This document shows, in pieces, positions 45,599-54,253 of a stretch of DNA of 64,000 bases. The notes beneath the pieces are model-generated. The model had not been told where the DNA came from and ran no database searches. It worked only from the letters and a program-made list of their open reading frames with translations. A program made the position numbers and the translations under genes. The stretch comes from Pseudomonas sp. UFMG81. GTDB lineage: Bacteria > Pseudomonadota > Gammaproteobacteria > Pseudomonadales > Pseudomonadaceae. Positions within the stretch are counted from its first letter, which is position 1. Every line of letters begins with the position of its first letter. The stretch is from the NCBI RefSeq assembly GCF_015354575.1, contig NZ_JACAFQ010000003.1, positions 206,776 to 270,775 on the forward strand. The letters run 5' to 3'.

Positions 45599-45638
45599 AA
45601 AAAACCGCCTGCCCTCACCGGCAGGCGGTTTTTTTTTG
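45599..45638 (+). terminator. Rho-independent terminator
   Basis: AAAACCGCCTGCC-CTCAC-CGGCAGGCGGTTTT followed by a long T-run, 16 bases after the acyl-CoA dehydrogenase stop. The A-run on the other side would let it work in both directions. Confidence 0.93.
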
Positions 45639-45673
45639 GTTCGGGCTTCAGCAACAGGCAGCGTGTGCCCCTA

Positions 45674-45745
45674 GTGGGAGCGGGTTTACCCGCGAATAGG
45701 TCAGTACAGCCGCCAGCGCATTCGCGGGTGAACCCGCTCCCACAA
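45674..45745. repeat. Inverted pair of REP elements
   Basis: gtgggagcgggtttacccgcgaat and the inverse attcgcgggtgaacccgctcccac. With the terminator it fills much of the 323-bp gap before the diguanylate cyclase; the remainder (45746-45906) shows no clear feature. Confidence 0.85.
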
Positions 45746-45906
45746 GGCGTGTGGAAATCGACCAGGTGTCGCATCCAGTAACGAACACGTCTCAAGCATC
45801 CCGCCTGACCGCCGTTAAACCGACGCCAATATTCATCTATTCATGTGCGTTGCCGATGAACTAGGGGCACAATGCCATTATTGATCTGCCGGGTTGGAGA
45901 TTACCC

Positions 45907-47190
45907 TTGTTTCGTCTATCCGCTGTACGCGCGAGCCACTTCCTGCCTTCGATGTTTCTGCTGGTGTCAGGGCTTGCGGCAGCCTATGTAAGAGACCTGA
46001 GCGTCTTCTTCACATCGCTGTTCAACGTTCTGCCCACCCTGGTTCTGCTGTTGGGTGGCGCCTATTGCGCGGTGTACCGCCGTCAGCGCGAGCTGTTCCT
46101 GATGGTCGCGGTGTACATCGCCTATTTCCTGCTCGATACGCAGACCGACTTCTACCGTGACAATGGCCGTGTGCGTGAGGATGCGGCGGTCATCTTCCAC
46201 CTCGTCTGCCTGTTGCTGCCGGCCTTGTTCGGGCTTTACGCGGCCTGGCAGGAGCGCACCCACCTGGCCCAGGACATGCTCGCCCGTTTCGCCGTGCTGT
46301 TCGCTGTCGGCAGTGTGGCGCTAGCACTGGAACAGAGCTTTCCCGAGGCCCTGCTCGGCTGGCTGGCGGAAATCCGCTGGCCCTCGCTGCACGGCCAGTG
46401 GATGAGCCTGATCCAGCTGGCCTATCCGCTGTTCATCCTGGTGTTCATCCTGCTGGTGGTGCAGTACCTGCGTGAGCCGCGGCCACTGCATGCGGCGCAG
46501 ATCATCGGCCTGATCGGCATTTTCTGGATGCTGCCCAAGACCTTCATCCTGCCCTTTACCCTGAACATCATGTGCAGCCAGGTGATGCTGATGATCGCCG
46601 CAGCGGTGTCCCACGAGGCCTACCAGATGGCCTTCCGCGATGAGCTGACCGGCCTGCCCGGGCGCCGTGCGCTGAACGAGCGCATGCAACGCCTGGGGCG
46701 CAACTACGTGATTGCCATGTCCGACGTCGATCACTTCAAGAAATTCAACGACACCCATGGCCACGACGTTGGCGACCAGGTGCTGCGCCTGGTAGCCAGC
46801 CGGCTGTCCAAGGTGACCGGCGGCGGGCGTGCCTACCGCTACGGTGGCGAGGAGTTCGCCCTGGTGTTCGCCGGCAAGACCGCCGAAGAATGCCTGCCGC
46901 ACCTGGAGGCGGTGCGCGAGATGATCGCCAACTACGCCATCCAGCTGCGCGACCAAAACAGCCGGCCGCAGGATGACTCCGCTGGCCGTCAGCGCCGTGG
47001 GGCGAGTGCCAACAGCACGGTGTCGGTGACCATCAGTATTGGTGTCGCCGAGCGCCAGGTGGAGCATCGCAACCCCGACGAAGTGCTCAAGTCCGCCGAC
47101 CAGGCGCTCTACAGTGCCAAAGGAGCAGGGCGTAATTGCGTGATGACCTTCGGTCAGCAATCGCGGCGTGGGGCCGTGCGCATGGCGTGA
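45907..47190 (+). CDS. Membrane-bound diguanylate cyclase (GGDEF)
   Basis: 427 residues, TTG start at 45907 with GGAG at 45896-45899. About six or seven hydrophobic segments fill residues 10-235 (e.g. FLPSMFLLVSGLAAAYV, VFILLVVQYL), forming an unrecognised membrane sensor. The C-terminal GGDEF domain has DELTGLPGRRALNERM, SDVDHFKKFNDTHGHDVGDQ and the active signature GGEEF. It therefore should make c-di-GMP. It lies between two acyl-CoA dehydrogenase genes, a placement that seems conserved in P. putida. Confidence 0.93.
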   Translation: MFRLSAVRASHFLPSMFLLVSGLAAAYVRDLSVFFTSLFNVLPTLVLLLGGAYCAVYRRQRELFLMVAVYIAYFLLDTQTDFYRDNGRVREDAAVIFHLVCLLLPALFGLYAAWQERTHLAQDMLARFAVLFAVGSVALALEQSFPEALLGWLAEIRWPSLHGQWMSLIQLAYPLFILVFILLVVQYLREPRPLHAAQIIGLIGIFWMLPKTFILPFTLNIMCSQVMLMIAAAVSHEAYQMAFRDELTGLPGRRALNERMQRLGRNYVIAMSDVDHFKKFNDTHGHDVGDQVLRLVASRLSKVTGGGRAYRYGGEEFALVFAGKTAEECLPHLEAVREMIANYAIQLRDQNSRPQDDSAGRQRRGASANSTVSVTISIGVAERQVEHRNPDEVLKSADQALYSAKGAGRNCVMTFGQQSRRGAVRMA

Positions 47191-47198
47191 CTATAACG

Positions 47199-47210
47199 GA
47201 CCATTCGGTC
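47199..47210 (+). promoter_or_regulatory. TetR-type palindrome upstream of the second acyl-CoA dehydrogenase
   Basis: GACC-ATTC-GGTC, within CGGACCATTCGGTCTTA. It resembles operators of NemR-like TetR regulators. It lies nine bases after the preceding stop and about 105 before the next start, a plausible promoter position. Confidence 0.45.
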
Positions 47211-47313
47211 TTATGATGACCCTATGTCTCGTAAAAGTTGTTCGGTTACACTGAGTCCATCCCAGTGCCGCGGTCCCGACGGACCGCCCCGACCCTTATA
47301 GCGAGAGGTTGTC

Positions 47314-49092
47314 ATGGCTGAATATAAAGCGCCCCTGCGCGATATGCGCTTCGTCCTCAATGAAGTCTTCGACGTGGCCACACTCTGGTCGCAGCTACCC
47401 GCCCTGGCCGAGGCGGTTGACGCCGACACTGCCATGGCCGTGCTGGAAGAGGCTGGCAAGGTCACCAGCAAGACCATCGCCCCGCTGAGCCGCGCCGCCG
47501 ACGAGGAAGGCTGCCACTGGGACAATGGCGCGGTGCGTACCCCGGCCGGTTTCATCGAGGCCTACCAGACCTTCGCCGAGGGTGGCTGGGTGGGTGTGGG
47601 GGGCGACCCGCAGTTCGGCGGCATGGGCATGCCCAAGGCCATCTCGGCCCAGGTCGAGGAAATGGTCAACGCCTCGAGCCTGGCCTTCGGCCTGTACCCA
47701 ATGCTCACCGCCGGCGCCTGCCTGTCGATCAACGCCCATGCCAGCGAAGCGTTGAAAGAGCAGTACCTGCCGAACATGTACGCCGGTGTCTGGGCCGGCT
47801 CCATGTGCCTGACCGAGCCCCACGCCGGCACCGACCTGGGCATCATCCGTACCAAGGCCGAGCCGCAGGCTGATGGCAGCTACAAGGTCAGTGGCACCAA
47901 GATCTTCATTACCGGCGGCGAGCACGACCTCACCGAAAACATCATCCACCTGGTGCTGGCCAAGCTGCCGGACGCCCCGGCCGGCCCCAAAGGCATTTCG
48001 TTGTTCCTGGTGCCCAAGTTCCTGGTCAACCAAGACGGCAGCCTCGGCGCACGCAACCCGGCCACCTGTGGCTCCATCGAGCACAAGATGGGCATCCAGG
48101 CTTCGGCCACCTGTGTGATGAACTTCGACGAAGCCGTGGGCTACATCGTTGGTGAGCCGAACAAAGGCCTGGCGGCGATGTTCACCATGATGAACTACGA
48201 GCGCCTGGGTGTGGGTATCCAGGGCCTGGCTTCGGCCGAGCGCTCCTACCAGAACGCCGTCGAATACGCCCGTGACCGCTTGCAGAGCCGTGCGCCGACC
48301 GGGCCGCAAGCCAAGGACAAGGCTGCCGACCCGATCATCGTCCACCCCGACGTGCGCCGTATGTTGCTGACCATGAAGGCGCTGATCGAAGGCGGCCGGG
48401 CCTTCTCCACCTACGTGGCCATGCAGCTGGACACCGCCAAGTACAGTGAAGACGCCACCACCCGCAAGCGCAGCGAAGAGCTGGTGGCATTGCTGACGCC
48501 AGTTTCCAAGGCCTTCATGACCGACCTGGGCCTGGAGTGCACCGTGCATGGCCAGCAGGTGTTCGGCGGCCACGGCTACATCCGCGAATGGGGCCAGGAG
48601 CAACTGGTGCGCGACGTGCGCATCACCCAGATCTACGAAGGCACCAACGGCATCCAGGCCCTGGACCTGATGGGCCGCAAGGTCGTGGCCAGCGGTGGGG
48701 CCTACTACCAGTTGTTCGCCGACGAGATCCGCCAGTTCATCGCCACTGCCGGTGGCGAGCTGGGTGAATTCACCAAGCCGCTGGCCGCCTCCCTCGACCA
48801 GCTCGACGAGCTGACCGCCTGGGTGCTGGACAAGGCCAAGGGCAACCCCAACGAAATTGGCGCGGCGTCGGTGGAATACCTGCACGCCTTCGGCTATGTG
48901 GCCTATGCCTACATGTGGGCGTTGATGGCGCGTGCGGCCAAGGCTGGCGAGGGTGACGCCGCGTTCTACGGCGCCAAGCTGGGTACGGCGCGTTTCTACT
49001 TCGCACGCCTGTTGCCACGGGTTCATTCGCTGGCCGCCTCGGTGAAGGCGGGCAGTGAATCCCTATACCTGTTGGAGAACGAGCAGTTCTGA
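47314..49092 (+). CDS. Large acyl-CoA dehydrogenase, second copy
   Basis: 592 residues, starting MAEYKAPLRDMRFVLNEVFD. It is clearly paralogous to the 601-residue enzyme upstream: MCLTEPHAGTDLGIIRTKAE, GTKIFITGGEHDL, YEGTNGIQALDLMGRKV. Differences in the substrate region (e.g. SSLAFGLYPMLTAGACLSIN) suggest another chain length or acyl type. It is followed directly by the rsmY regulatory region. Confidence 0.95.
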   Translation: MAEYKAPLRDMRFVLNEVFDVATLWSQLPALAEAVDADTAMAVLEEAGKVTSKTIAPLSRAADEEGCHWDNGAVRTPAGFIEAYQTFAEGGWVGVGGDPQFGGMGMPKAISAQVEEMVNASSLAFGLYPMLTAGACLSINAHASEALKEQYLPNMYAGVWAGSMCLTEPHAGTDLGIIRTKAEPQADGSYKVSGTKIFITGGEHDLTENIIHLVLAKLPDAPAGPKGISLFLVPKFLVNQDGSLGARNPATCGSIEHKMGIQASATCVMNFDEAVGYIVGEPNKGLAAMFTMMNYERLGVGIQGLASAERSYQNAVEYARDRLQSRAPTGPQAKDKAADPIIVHPDVRRMLLTMKALIEGGRAFSTYVAMQLDTAKYSEDATTRKRSEELVALLTPVSKAFMTDLGLECTVHGQQVFGGHGYIREWGQEQLVRDVRITQIYEGTNGIQALDLMGRKVVASGGAYYQLFADEIRQFIATAGGELGEFTKPLAASLDQLDELTAWVLDKAKGNPNEIGAASVEYLHAFGYVAYAYMWALMARAAKAGEGDAAFYGAKLGTARFYFARLLPRVHSLAASVKAGSESLYLLENEQF

Positions 49093-49110
49093 TCAGGGAA
49101 GGTAAGTTCT

Positions 49111-49128
49111 TGTAAGCAATGTCTTACA
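49111..49128 (+). promoter_or_regulatory. GacA-binding upstream activating sequence of rsmY
   Basis: TGTAAGCAATGTCTTACA is a perfect TGTAAG-N6-CTTACA GacA box. Its centre lies about 62 bases before the predicted RNA start, the usual distance. Confidence 0.93.
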
Positions 49129-49181
49129 CGACGTGGTGACTTTTCGCCTCTTTCCTAAGATTGGATCCACGGTTACTCTTT

Positions 49182-49312
49182 GTCACATGGACGTAGCGCA
49201 GGACGCGCAAAGGACAGAACAGGGACACGCAAGGAATTCTCACTAGGATGGTGGGACGAAAGGGAAGTCAAAAGGGAAACAGTCTGGAAAACCCCGCTTC
49301 GGCGGGGTTTTC
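49182..49312 (+). ncRNA. rsmY: Small regulatory RNA RsmY
   Basis: About 131 nt, starting near GTCACATGG (the 5' end is inferred) and ending in the hairpin AAAACCCCGC-TTCG-GCGGGGTTTT. It holds ten GGA motifs, several in hairpin loops (GCGCAGGACGCGC) or single-stranded stretches, the mark of Rsm RNAs that bind and remove RsmA/CsrA proteins. The early segment caGGAcgcgcaaaGGAca is like RsmY of other Pseudomonas. A perfect GacA box lies upstream. It sits between an acyl-CoA dehydrogenase and a LysR gene, as I recall for P. putida rsmY. Confidence 0.92.
49288..49312. terminator. Bidirectional terminator of rsmY and the lysR gene
   Basis: GAAAACCCCGC-TTCG-GCGGGGTTTTC is symmetric with a UUCG tetraloop type. 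It ends RsmY on the plus strand, and on the minus strand follows the LysR-family stop at 49329. Confidence 0.9.
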
Positions 49313-49328
49313 TCTGTGCGCGTGTTTT

Positions 49329-50243
49329 TCAGCCGAGCGGTGACACACCCAACTGGCGCGCGTCGGTTTCCTCTTCCAGCAAGGCGCGCAGCAACTCCAC
49401 CGAAGCTTGCTGGCGCTGGGCGTCGCGGTACACCAGCCCAACCTTCAGCGGTACCCGTGGCTCGCTCAATGGCTTCCACAGCAACCCCTGGTCGTCTTCA
49501 GCCGCGTCTTTGGCGCGGCCCGGCAGGATGGTCGCCAACGCGGTGTGCGCCAGGCTGTCGAGAATCCCCGCCATGTTGTTCATCTCCGCCTGCACCTGCG
49601 GCCTGCGGCCCAGGTTGGCCAGTTGTGCCTTCCAGATCTGACGGATCTGGAACTCCTCGCCCAGCATCAGCATCGGCAGCTCCGCAGCCTGGCGTAGCGA
49701 GACTTTCTTGAAGTCCTTCAGCGGATGAGTATTGGGGATGACCAGTTGCAGCTCATCTTCGTACAGCGGCATGCCATGTAGCCCAGGTTGGCGCGGCGGC
49801 AGGTAGCTGATTCCGATATCCAGGTTGCCATTGAGCAGACGCCGCTCGATCTCCAGCCCCGACAGTTCATAGATCTGCACCACAAGGTGTGGTTGGGCCT
49901 TGCGCACCCGCTCCAGCAGCTGGGGTACCAGGCTGGGGCGAACGGTCTGCAGCACGCCGATGGCCAGGGTGCGCAGCGACTGCCCCTTGAAGTTGCGCAT
50001 GGCCTCGTGGGCGCGCTGCAGGCCGTCGAGCAGGGGCACTGCGTGGTTGTACAGGGTATGCGCGGCCAGGGTCGGCAGCAGGCGTTTGTTGCTGCGTTCG
50101 AACAGGCTCAGGTCCAGGCTGTGCTCGAGCTGGCGGATCTGTTGCGACAGGGCGGGCTGGGACAGCGACAGGCGCTCGGCGGCACGGCCGACATGGCCTT
50201 CTTCATAGACCGCGACGAAATAGCGCAGTTGGCGAAAATCCAT
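49329..50243 (-). CDS. LysR-family transcriptional regulator
   Basis: 304 residues from the ATG at 50243 (MDFRQLRYFVAVYEEGHVGR); a GTG at 50252 is also possible. N-terminal HTH AAERLSLSQPALSQQIRQLE, then a periplasmic-binding-like effector domain (LRTLAIGVLQTVRPSLVPQL). It is transcribed away from the class III aminotransferase gene, which it may control. A palindrome overlaps its start codon. Confidence 0.94.
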   Translation of the reverse strand: MDFRQLRYFVAVYEEGHVGRAAERLSLSQPALSQQIRQLEHSLDLSLFERSNKRLLPTLAAHTLYNHAVPLLDGLQRAHEAMRNFKGQSLRTLAIGVLQTVRPSLVPQLLERVRKAQPHLVVQIYELSGLEIERRLLNGNLDIGISYLPPRQPGLHGMPLYEDELQLVIPNTHPLKDFKKVSLRQAAELPMLMLGEEFQIRQIWKAQLANLGRRPQVQAEMNNMAGILDSLAHTALATILPGRAKDAAEDDQGLLWKPLSEPRVPLKVGLVYRDAQRQQASVELLRALLEEETDARQLGVSPLG

Positions 50244-50256
50244 AAGCAACACTTAT
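50242..50256. promoter_or_regulatory. LysR-type palindrome at the regulator start
   Basis: ATAAG-CAACA-CTTAT fits the T-N11-A LysR box. It covers the start codon of the LysR gene, so bound protein could block its own synthesis as well as act on the divergent gene 200 bases away. Confidence 0.5.
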
Positions 50257-50453
50257 CGAAAAAGCTGGAAAAACGAAATGGCCCCGAAGCGCCTCGGCGC
50301 CTAGTCTATCGCCGTATTACAGCGGGTTACAGCAATCCTGACGGCGATTGTTACCCCGAGTGAAAAACACTTTTGATAGGCAAGGCAAAATATCGATTCC
50401 GGCATTCGACCGGGAGCCTTGACCGCCGACGACCGTGCACGGCTGGAGCCCCG

Positions 50454-51731
50454 ATGAACCTGTTCAACCTGCGCCGCCCGGCCCCTGCCGTGGCCGAGCC
50501 CAAGCGTGTCCCGGCCGCCGAATCGGTCGACGCGCAGGACACCCTTGAACGGCTGATGCCGGGCAGCGAACGCGCACCGCAGGTATTCGTGCGTGGCCAG
50601 GGTTCCTGGCTATGGGATAGCGAAGGGCACGCCTACCTGGACTTCACCCAGGGCTGTGCGGTCAACAGCCTGGGCCACAGCCCGAGTGTGCTGGTCAAGG
50701 CGCTGGGCAACCAGGCCCAGGCACTGATCAACCCGGGTGCCGGCTTCCATAGCCGCAGCCTGCTCGAGCTGGTCGAGCGCCTGTGCCAGAGCACCGGTAG
50801 CGACCAGGCCTACCTGCTCAACAGTGGCGCCGAAGCCTGCGAAGGCGCGATCAAGCTGGCGCGCAAATGGGGCCAGCGGCACCGTAACGGCGCCTATCAC
50901 ATCATCACCGCCAGCCAGGGCTGCCACGGCCGCAGCCTGGGCGCGCTGTCGGCGTCCGACCCGCTGCCATGCAATCGCTGCGAGCCAGGCCTGCCGGGCT
51001 TCAGCAAGGTGCCGTTCAACGATTTGGCGGCGCTGCACGCAGCGGTGGACTCACGCACCGTGGCGATCATGCTCGAGCCGATTCAGGGCGAGGCCGGGGT
51101 GATCCCTGCCACCCGCGACTACCTTCAGGGCGTCGAACAGCTGTGCCGTGAGCTAGGCATCCTGCTGATTCTCGATGAAGTGCAGACTGGCGTCGGACGT
51201 TGCGGCGCGCTGCTGGCCGAAGAAACCTACGGCGTGCGCGCCGACATCGTCACCCTGGGCAAGGGCCTGGGGGGCGGCGTGCCTTTGGCGGCACTGCTGG
51301 CCCGGGGCAGCGCCTGCTGTGCCGAGCCGGGCGAGCTGGAAGGCAGCCACCATGGCAACGCGTTGATGACCGCGGCAGGCCTGGCTGTGCTGCAGACCGT
51401 GCTGGAGCCAGGCTTCTTCGAGCAGGTACAGGACAGCGGCCGGCACCTGCGCGATGGCCTCAGCCGCCTGGCGGGTCGCTACGGCCAGGGCGAGGTGCGC
51501 GGGCAGGGCCTTTTGTGGGCTTTGCAACTGCGTGAAGACAGTGCCAAGGCATTGGTGGAGGCCGCGCTGAGCGAGGGGCTGCTGCTCAACGCCCCGCAGG
51601 CCGATGTGGTGCGTTTCTCGCCAGCGCTCACCGTGAGCAAGGGCAACATCGACGAGATGCTGCTGCGCCTGGCCCGGGCTTTCGCCCGCCTGCATGCCCT
51701 GCAGCACAACCGCCGCGAAGTACCGGCCTGA
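50454..51731 (+). CDS. Class III PLP-dependent aminotransferase
   Basis: 425 residues from the ATG at 50454 (MNLFNLRRPAPAVAEPKRVP) with TGGAG upstream. It has the ArgD/OAT-like layout: YLDFTQGCAVNSLGH, LLNSGAEACEGAIKLARKWG, ILDEVQTGVGRCG and TLGKGLGGGVPLAALL with the PLP lysine. The substrate is not clear. It lies near the PQQ locus, where some Pseudomonas pqq clusters also include an aminotransferase, but it is not in the same transcript. Confidence 0.92.
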   Translation: MNLFNLRRPAPAVAEPKRVPAAESVDAQDTLERLMPGSERAPQVFVRGQGSWLWDSEGHAYLDFTQGCAVNSLGHSPSVLVKALGNQAQALINPGAGFHSRSLLELVERLCQSTGSDQAYLLNSGAEACEGAIKLARKWGQRHRNGAYHIITASQGCHGRSLGALSASDPLPCNRCEPGLPGFSKVPFNDLAALHAAVDSRTVAIMLEPIQGEAGVIPATRDYLQGVEQLCRELGILLILDEVQTGVGRCGALLAEETYGVRADIVTLGKGLGGGVPLAALLARGSACCAEPGELEGSHHGNALMTAAGLAVLQTVLEPGFFEQVQDSGRHLRDGLSRLAGRYGQGEVRGQGLLWALQLREDSAKALVEAALSEGLLLNAPQADVVRFSPALTVSKGNIDEMLLRLARAFARLHALQHNRREVPA

Positions 51732-51898
51732 ACGGCCGCCCCCGGCATACAGAATTTCAACGAACCGTCTCGCGTTCCTGCGCATCGCCCTTGGCCTGCT
51801 GTACTTGGCCCGGGGCGTTTTTTTTGCCCAACGCGCAGGGGTGGAACCTCTGAGCCGTCTGGCTAGTCTTTGTTGAAACCCTTCAAGGAGCACCTCGC

Positions 51899-52057
51899 AT
51901 GGACTTCATCCGCATCATCATCGCCATCCTCCTGCCGCCGCTGGGGGTGTTCCTCCAGGTCGGGTTCGGCGGAGCGTTCTGGCTGAATATCCTGTTGACC
52001 TTGCTGGGCTACATTCCAGGGATCGTGCATGCGGTGTACATCATCGCCAAGCGTTGA
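51899..52057 (+). CDS. Pmp3/YqaE-family small membrane protein
   Basis: 52 residues, ATG at 51899 with AAGGAG at 51885-51890. Sequence features: MDFIRIIIAILLPPLGVFLQ and a second helix ending in GIVHAVYIIAKR, exactly the two-helix Pmp3 (UPF0057) pattern with the PPLGVF and PGI.HA.YII blocks. Such proteins affect membrane potential and respond to salt or cold stress. Confidence 0.93.
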   Translation: MDFIRIIIAILLPPLGVFLQVGFGGAFWLNILLTLLGYIPGIVHAVYIIAKR

Positions 52058-52091
52058 GGTCATGTAGATAACCCTGTGAGAGCCGTTTTTT

Positions 52092-52374
52092 GTAGGAGCG
52101 GCCTCGCCGGGGCGCCGGACCGGCCGGAAAGGGGCGCGTAGCGGCTAATGCCAGTCAGTTAAGGCACACTTGGGGCTGCTTTGCAGCCCTTCGCGGGCAA
52201 GCCCGCTCCCACAGGTACGGCGCATATGTTGAGAAATGCGCAATCCTGTGGGAGCGGGCTTGCCCGCGAAGGGCCGCAGAGCGGCCCCTTTTTTTGCGTT
52301 ACCGCATAAATTGCCGGGGCTGCTGCGCAGCCCTTTCCGGCCGGTCCGGCGCCCAGGCGAGGCCGCTCCTACAG
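52092..52374. repeat. Nested block of four REP elements
   Basis: Outer pair of the long subtype: gtaggagcggcctcgccggg...(52092-52137) and its inverse ggggctgctgcgcagccctt...ctcctacag (about 52316-52374). Both carry the GCCGGACCGGCCGG segment or its complement. Inner pair of another subtype: 52172-52216 and 52245-52288 (gcgggcaagcccgctcccacag). The arrangement is a palindrome within a palindrome. Confidence 0.9.
52271..52295 (+). terminator. Terminator within the REP block
   Basis: GGGCCGC-AGA-GCGGCCC followed by CTTTTTTT. The end of an inner REP unit makes the stem. It would end transcription from the Pmp3 gene. Confidence 0.75.
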
Positions 52375-52435
52375 GGGGCGTATGTAGCCTCTAGCATGGC
52401 GCCGGCTCAAGCCGCTGCCACAGATCTTCGCTAGA

Positions 52436-54253
52436 TCAACAGGCGGCTTCAGCCAACACCCGGCAATAGAACTTCCACTCTTCTTCCAGCGCATGCGCCA
52501 GGTTCGCCGCCTGGCGAAAACCATGGCGCTCGCCTGGGTAGAAATGCCCCTCGGCCTCGATACCATTGGCCTTGAGCGCATCGAGCATGCTGCGTGTCTG
52601 CTCCGGCACTACCACCGCGTCCAGTTCGCCCTGGAAGAAGATCACCGGCACCTTGATCCGCTGTGCATGCAGTAACGGCGTGCGCTGGCGATAGCGCTCG
52701 GCGTCCTGCACCGGGTCACCGATCAGCCAGTCGAGGTAATCGCCTTCGAACTTGTGGGTCGCGCGCCCCAGTGCCACCGGGTCGCTGACGCCATACAGGC
52801 TGGCGCCGCCACGGAACACCTCATGGAACGCCAACGCGCAGAGGGTGGTGTAGCCGCCAGCGCTACCGCCGCGGATGAACGCCTGTTGCGGGTCTATCAG
52901 CCCGAGCCCGGCCAGGTGCGCCACTGCTGCGCAGGCATCCTCCACGTCGGCCTCGCCCCAGCGCAGGTGCAAGGCTTGGCGATAGGCACGGCCGTAGCCG
53001 CTGCTGCCTCGGTAGTTGAGGTCGGCCACGGCGAAGCCGCGTTGGGCCCAGTACTGGATACGCGGGTCGAGCACCGGGTAACAGGCCGAGGTGGGGCCTC
53101 CGTGGATGAACAGCACCAGCGGTGAAGGGCCCTTGCCGCCGGTCATGGCCGGGTAGAAGAAACCATGGGCTTCGCCATCGCCGCTGGGGTAGCGGATCGG
53201 CTGGGGCTGGCTGATGCGCGCTGCCGGCAGTACCTCGGCGCCACCGGCCAGGATGCTCACAGCGTGGCTGCGACGGTCGATGGCGATGATGGCCGGCGGG
53301 CTGATGGGCGAGGCGGCGATGGCGTAGAGCTGTTCGTCATCCATCGCCAGGCTGCGGAACCTGGTGTAGGCGCTGGCGTAGCGCGCCATTTCGCCGTCGC
53401 TGTCGCGCAGGCCCAGCTGACCGAAACCCTCCTCGAACCAGGTGGCCAGGTAGCGCGTCGGGCCGAGGGCCAGCCAGGTGCAGGCGCCCAATTGCCAGGG
53501 TGCGCCGGCATGGTCGGCGGGGGCCGCGGGCAGCGCCTGCCAGCGGCCATCGACCTCGCCCCAGGGTTGCCAGTGGCCGTTGCGGTCGGACAGGCAATAC
53601 AAGCGGCCCTCCTGGTCGAAACGGGGCTGTTGCAGTGATTCGTCGCCCCCGGCAATGCAGCGTGCCGCGCCCCAGCCGTCGACGCCGCGCTCGCGGCACA
53701 TCAGGCGGGTGACGGTCCAGGGTTGCGCGGGGCGGTCCCACTCGATCCAGGCCAGGCGCAGGCCATCGTCGCTGAGGGTGGGCGAGGCGTAGAAGTCGGC
53801 GCCGCTGGCCATCACCTGGCGCACGCCGTCGGCCAGCGCCACCAGGCGGTGCTCCACCTGCGCGGCATGCCGCTCTTCCACCATCAGCAGCACGCCGTCG
53901 TGCCAGTGCAGGTCACCGTGGCGGCAGGCGCTGTCGAAGGTCAGTGGGCGCGGCGACGTGTTGTCCAGCGCCTGGGTATAGACCTGCTGGTCCTGCTCGT
54001 TGACGAACAGCAGCCCGTCGCCACCCAGGCAGAAACTGCCACCGCCATATTCGTAGACCCGGCTGCGCACGCTGAAACCTTCAGGGGTCAGGCAGCGGGC
54101 CTGGTGGTAGAGCCAGTGCCATATCCGGCAAGCGCCGTCGGCGGGGCGAAACTCGACCCAGAACAGCCCGTCGGGGCTGACCTTCAGCTCGGCGAAATCG
54201 GTACCGGCGGCCACCGCCTGGGCGGCGCTGAACTCAGCCACGGGCGATGACAT
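52436..54253 (-). CDS. S9-family (prolyl oligopeptidase-type) peptidase of the PQQ locus
   Basis: 605 residues: N-terminal beta-propeller-like part (repeated blocks with WIEWD, LSDDGL) and C-terminal alpha/beta hydrolase with [12 protein letters not shown] (nucleophile Ser), [10 protein letters not shown] (Asp) and PGERHGFRQ (His). It overlaps pqqE by 20 bases, so it is in the pqq operon. Some pqq clusters have such a gene, named pqqM in one species. It may help degrade the processed PqqA peptide; this is inference. No signal peptide is seen. Confidence 0.9.
   Translation of the reverse strand: MSSPVAEFSAAQAVAAGTDFAELKVSPDGLFWVEFRPADGACRIWHWLYHQARCLTPEGFSVRSRVYEYGGGSFCLGGDGLLFVNEQDQQVYTQALDNTSPRPLTFDSACRHGDLHWHDGVLLMVEERHAAQVEHRLVALADGVRQVMASGADFYASPTLSDDGLRLAWIEWDRPAQPWTVTRLMCRERGVDGWGAARCIAGGDESLQQPRFDQEGRLYCLSDRNGHWQPWGEVDGRWQALPAAPADHAGAPWQLGACTWLALGPTRYLATWFEEGFGQLGLRDSDGEMARYASAYTRFRSLAMDDEQLYAIAASPISPPAIIAIDRRSHAVSILAGGAEVLPAARISQPQPIRYPSGDGEAHGFFYPAMTGGKGPSPLVLFIHGGPTSACYPVLDPRIQYWAQRGFAVADLNYRGSSGYGRAYRQALHLRWGEADVEDACAAVAHLAGLGLIDPQQAFIRGGSAGGYTTLCALAFHEVFRGGASLYGVSDPVALGRATHKFEGDYLDWLIGDPVQDAERYRQRTPLLHAQRIKVPVIFFQGELDAVVVPEQTRSMLDALKANGIEAEGHFYPGERHGFRQAANLAHALEEEWKFYCRVLAEAAC

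Noticed and set aside
49180..49641. 153-codon plus-strand frame across rsmY
   Set aside because: It begins in the RNA gene, crosses its terminator and runs antisense into the LysR gene; no ribosome-binding site or family match.
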